Shown one piece after another: positions 62,460 to 64,000 of a stretch of DNA of 64,000 bases. The notes under the pieces are model-generated. The model made no database searches. It saw nothing but the letters and a program-made list of their open reading frames with translations, and was not told the DNA's origin. This DNA is from Colwellia sp. (GTDB lineage: Bacteria; Pseudomonadota; Gammaproteobacteria; Enterobacterales; Alteromonadaceae): assembly GCF_013214175.1 (NCBI RefSeq), contig NZ_JABSPA010000001.1:272309-336308 (forward strand), in the 5' to 3' direction. How positions within the stretch are numbered: position 1 is the first letter of the stretch; every line of letters begins with the position of its first letter. A program made the translations under genes and the position numbers.

Positions 62460-63653
62460 ATGGAACATTTTGATTGTGTAGTTATTGGTGGTGGCATGGT
62501 AGGTGCAGCAAGTGCGCTGACCTTAGCACAGCTTGGTTTACAGGTAGCTTTGGTTGAGCAGTACCAGCCAAAAGACTATTCTGCGGAGCAAAGCTTTGAT
62601 TTACGTGTCTCAGCCATTTCTTTGGCTTCACAAAACCTACTCAGCCAAATTGGCGCTTGGCAACAAATTAATGAATGGCGCGCTTGCCCTTACAAACGCC
62701 TAGGTGTTTGGGAGCATGAAAGTGCCTACACAGAATTTAATGCCGATGACATCGAAGAAACTCACCTAGGTCATATCGTAGAAAACCGCTTAATTCAACT
62801 TGCGCTTTGGCAACAAATTAATGCTATGAGTAATATTCGTGCTTTTTGCCCTGACAGCTTAGTTTCTTTAACGCAAGATAATGACAAAGCGACTTTAATA
62901 CTAACAAATAGCTCTATCACGACAAACCTAGTAATTGGCGCTGATGGAGCACAATCAAAAGTTAGACAAATGTCAGCTATTGGTATAACTGGCTGGGATT
63001 ATCAACAGTCCGCTATGTTGATTAATGTTGAAACCTCAATGAGCCAGCAAGATATTACTTGGCAACAATTTTCCCCAACAGGGCCCGTTGCTTTATTACC
63101 TTTAGCCGGAGAAAGTTCGTTAGGTGGTTATGCCTCATTAGTTTGGTACCACCAACGTGATGAGATCACTCGCCTAGCGTTATTAACCAATAGCCAACTC
63201 CAAGAACAAGTACTTAAACACTTCCCCAAGCAGTTAGGTGACATTAAGGTACTGGCTAAAGGTGCTTTTCCTTTAACACGTAGGCATGCTAATACTTATC
63301 AACATAAGCGAGTGCTGCTGTTAGGAGATGCGGCTCATACTATCAACCCGATGGCAGGGCAGGGAGTCAACTTAGGCTTTAAAGATGTTATCGCTTTACA
63401 ACATGTTATTGCTGACGCTATCGCCAATGGCGAAGACTGGCATGATGAAGCTGTGCTAGCACGATATGAGCAAAAGAGACGTAAAGAGAACTTGCTGATG
63501 ATGTCTACCATGGACGCTTTATATGCAGGTTTTAGCCACCCGTCACCAGTGATTAAAGCGGCACGTAATTTAGCTTTATTAGCCGTCAATAAAGTCCCTT
63601 TCCTAAACAGTACAATAAAAAATAAAGCACTGGCTTATGCTTGTGGCCTATAG
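62460..63653 (+). CDS. ubiF: FAD-dependent ubiquinone-biosynthesis hydroxylase, UbiF-like
   Basis: 397 residues. FAD-binding Rossmann motif VIGGGMVGAASALTL near 8, the DG motif VIGADGAQSKVR near 160, and GDAAHTINPMAGQG near 285, all of the UbiH/UbiF/VisC group. Position next to miaB and a tRNA-Met favours UbiF (C6 hydroxylase), as in E. coli; UbiH and UbiI are alternatives that sequence by eye cannot fully exclude. Confidence 0.87.
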   Translation: MEHFDCVVIGGGMVGAASALTLAQLGLQVALVEQYQPKDYSAEQSFDLRVSAISLASQNLLSQIGAWQQINEWRACPYKRLGVWEHESAYTEFNADDIEETHLGHIVENRLIQLALWQQINAMSNIRAFCPDSLVSLTQDNDKATLILTNSSITTNLVIGADGAQSKVRQMSAIGITGWDYQQSAMLINVETSMSQQDITWQQFSPTGPVALLPLAGESSLGGYASLVWYHQRDEITRLALLTNSQLQEQVLKHFPKQLGDIKVLAKGAFPLTRRHANTYQHKRVLLLGDAAHTINPMAGQGVNLGFKDVIALQHVIADAIANGEDWHDEAVLARYEQKRRKENLLMMSTMDALYAGFSHPSPVIKAARNLALLAVNKVPFLNSTIKNKALAYACGL

Positions 63654-63701
63654 GGACTGTGATTGGCGGTTAAAGGTTTAACTCTTTATCTATTTTTCTA
63701 T

Positions 63702-63721
63702 AGGGGGGAGTTGAACCCTCA
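63702..63721 (-). other. T-arm-like tRNA/tmRNA fragment
   Basis: Minus strand reads GAGGG-TTCAACT-CCCCC: a 5-bp stem (one mismatch) with the conserved T-loop TTCAACT, 205 bp downstream of the tRNA-Met 3' end. No other cloverleaf part is recognisable, so it may be a remnant or chance. Confidence 0.25.
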
Positions 63722-63926
63722 CATTAAATAAAACATTATAATCAGAGCTTTTAACATAACCGAGAAAGCAATAAATGGATTTAGTGAGTAGATCTAAACT
63801 TTAATGATTTTGAAGTGCTATTAATTTTAAAGGATAGTTACAGTGTAACTGAGATATTACAGGAGTTTTTCTAGATGTTTTTTTAATTTTACGGGGAGAT
63901 TGATAAACTGATTTTACTGAATAAAA

Positions 63927-64000
63927 TGGTGGCTACACCGGGACTCGAACCTGGGACCCCATCATTATGAGTGATGTGCTCTAACCAACTGAGCTATGTA
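63927..64000 (-). tRNA. tRNA-Met (CAT), elongator type, 5' end cut by window edge
   Basis: 74 nt of minus strand with encoded 3' CCA, T-arm GGTTCGAGTCC, anticodon loop CTCATAA (anticodon CAT) and D-arm AGCTCAGTTGGTTAGAGC. Close to E. coli metT/metU. About three 5' nucleotides (GGC, pairing with GCC before ACCA) lie outside the window. Confidence 0.95.

Noticed and set aside
1..64000. CRISPR arrays, prophage or complete insertion sequences
   Set aside because: No regularly spaced direct repeats, transposase, integrase or phage structural genes were seen on either strand.

Overview
The window is gammaproteobacterial chromosome, most like a cold-adapted marine Alteromonadales genome of the Colwellia type. 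Grounds: AT-rich sequence with Lys/Asn/Ile-rich proteins, many TonB receptors and signalling proteins, and two gene orders shared with E. coli: pabB-nudL-sdaA, and ubiF next to miaB-ybeZ-ybeY-corC-lnt beside a tRNA-Met(CAT). The genus is inferred; the class is well supported. I see no rRNA, prophage, complete insertion sequence or CRISPR array.

Layout. 1-2.5 kb: a LysR regulator divergent from a secreted alkylsulfatase. 2.7-10.2 kb: a TonB receptor divergent from an ExbB-like channel protein, a DUF2149 protein with an ExbD-like Asp-containing membrane helix, and a 1370-residue exported, membrane-anchored CobN/HmuS-like protein. This looks like a haem (or other tetrapyrrole) uptake and periplasmic metal-removal system. 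10.5-14.3 kb: an SRPBCC protein, a fatty acid hydroxylase-family membrane enzyme and a FecA-like receptor. 14.4-20.2 kb: serine dehydratase, CoA pyrophosphatase, aminodeoxychorismate synthase and class I fumarase, with a structured intergenic element at 18.42-18.55 kb. 20.3-26.5 kb: a pirin/isochorismatase cluster with its LysR, a serine beta-lactamase-like protein, a STAS-like protein, a 57-residue ORF and glutaminase.

26.8-34.7 kb: a chemoreceptor, then glutamine synthetase-like, aldehyde dehydrogenase, iron alcohol dehydrogenase and class I amidotransferase genes. This set fits oxidation of an amino alcohol, probably ethanolamine, through gamma-glutamyl intermediates. 34.7-36.1 kb: LysR divergent from cytochrome b561 and YceI, with a perfect palindrome between them. 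36.5-41.0 kb: response regulator, outer-membrane barrel, secreted protein and hybrid-free histidine kinase in one direction. 41.2-52.8 kb: HxlR-NudC, a lipoprotein, RmuC, an SNF-family symporter, a metallohydrolase overlapping a one-domain voltage-gated channel, YaiI, an alkyltransferase-like protein, Hsp20 with a sigma-32-type promoter and a candidate RNA thermometer, an exported thiol peroxidase, a receiver-CheC protein and a diguanylate cyclase. 52.9-64.0 kb: the miaB-lnt operon, a propeller sensor with a histidine-less kinase-like tail, an unknown protein, ubiF and the tRNA.

The most notable items are the periplasmic CobN-like system, the gamma-glutamyl amino-alcohol pathway, the Hsp20 leader, the structured element at 18.4 kb, and a recurring pattern of 15-bp in-frame tandem repeats in unrelated genes (an alcohol dehydrogenase, NudC twice, a lipoprotein).
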